A stretch of 64,000 bases of DNA, taken from Alphaproteobacteria bacterium (GTDB lineage: Bacteria > Pseudomonadota > Alphaproteobacteria > Caulobacterales > Aquidulcibacteraceae). The DNA lies in the NCBI GenBank assembly GCA_018969015.1, contig JAGWZE010000007.1:1-64000 (forward strand). Reading direction: 5' to 3'. The notes under the pieces were generated by a model that ran no database searches, had not been told where the DNA came from, and saw only the letters and a list, made by a program, of their open reading frames with translations. Positions 63,645-64,000 of this stretch are shown in pieces; within the stretch, counting starts at the first letter, position 1; every line of letters starts with the position of its first letter. A program made the position numbers and the translations under genes.

Positions 63645-64000
63645 ATGACCCGGTCGAGACGGTACACGCCGGTCGCCATCGCGCTGCATTGGCTGATCGC
63701 CATCAGCCTCGTCGCCCTGATCTTCGTCGGTTGGTGGATGGGCGACGCGATCGAGAAGCCCGAAACGCGCGCCGCCGCCTACGCTGCGTTCCAGCTGCAC
63801 AAGGCTTTCGGCGTCACCGTTCTCGTGTTGACGTTCGCGCGTCTCGCCTGGCGTCTCATGAACCCGCCGCCGCCGCTCACCACGGCGATGCCCGCGTGGG
63901 AGCGCTTCGCCGCGCAAGCCACGCACGCGGCGTTCTACACGCTCGCCATCGGCATCCCGCTCGCGGGCCTCGTCTATGTCTCGACGGGCTGGATCGCGCA
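63645..64000 (+). CDS. Cytochrome b561, N-terminal part (cut by window edge)
   Basis: First 118 residues of a di-heme membrane cytochrome (CybB type): MTRSRRYTPVAIALHWLIAI, then LQLHKAFG-like QLHKAFGVTVLVLTFARLAW. Histidines in ALHWLI, QLHKAFG and QATHAAF fit the heme ligands. YceI proteins are often encoded next to or fused with this cytochrome, which suggests electron transfer to or from the YceI-bound lipid quinone-like ligand. The C-terminus lies outside the window. Confidence 0.9.
   Translation, partial: MTRSRRYTPVAIALHWLIAISLVALIFVGWWMGDAIEKPETRAAAYAAFQLHKAFGVTVLVLTFARLAWRLMNPPPPLTTAMPAWERFAAQATHAAFYTLAIGIPLAGLVYVSTGWIA

Noticed and set aside
61188-63926. A 912-codon minus-strand frame opposite the YceI genes
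   Set aside because: Shadow frame; the plus-strand YceI genes have signal peptides, ribosome sites and family matches.

Overview
The window is a very GC-rich stretch of ordinary chromosome from an alphaproteobacterium, most likely Caulobacterales/Hyphomonadales or a close relative. The evidence is the gene content: a CpdR cell-cycle response regulator beside an N-formylglutamate amidohydrolase, the MoxR-DUF58-BatA/DUF4159 block facing DUF1285-Nudix-CCA transferase, a TIGR02302/DUF4175 protein beside lysA-lptM-argH, petABC, TonB receptors with the EEIVVTAEKRE plug start, and a YadA-like adhesin. Both ends are cut: a TonB receptor at 1 and a cytochrome b561 at 64000. I saw no rRNA, tRNA, CRISPR array, prophage, insertion sequence or biosynthetic cluster.

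Layout. 1-6.8 kb: TonB receptor start, cutA, queC-queE (queuosine precursor), small envelope proteins, a receiver-only regulator, a wrbA-pirin operon facing a LysR regulator, DUF2237. 6.8-10.4 kb: SDR, two GNAT proteins, MFS exporter. 10.4-20.5 kb: a four-gene translationally coupled MoxR operon and, facing it, DUF1285, CoA pyrophosphatase, VOC, DUF6111, CCA transferase. 20.5-24 kb: GST, MarR-enoyl-CoA hydratase, hemF-trmL. 24.1-27.1 kb: petABC (bc1 complex) with a terminator. 27.2-30.2 kb: GrpB, mtnP, a toxin-antitoxin-like pair, apt. 30.2-37 kb: LysE, VOC, dienelactone hydrolase, two-lobed aspartic protease, coiled-coil protein, ychF, pth, rplY. 37.3-41 kb: YadA-like adhesin, LuxR regulator, lipoprotein hydrolase. 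41.1-50.8 kb: DUF4175, lysA, lptM, argH facing tlpA, an iron-linked lipoprotein/PKHD pair, hisN, XRE. 50.9-56.7 kb: AsmA, typA, a candidate small RNA, hutG-like gene, cpdR. 56.7-64 kb: small unknowns, DUF5990, thioesterase-acyl-CoA dehydrogenase, two YceI proteins with cytochrome b561.

The most interesting items are: (1) a likely unannotated small RNA at about 55126-55213, with its own promoter, three hairpins, an unpaired CCTCCC (anti-Shine-Dalgarno) tract and a strong terminator; (2) a PIN-toxin operon whose partner has a histone-H1-like basic tail and a VapB-like C-terminus; (3) two divergent gene pairs (cutA/queC, argH/tlpA) whose start codons overlap inside one CATG; (4) a Fur-box-like site joining an unknown lipoprotein to an iron-linked hydroxylase; (5) three families of dispersed, inverted-paired intergenic repeats.
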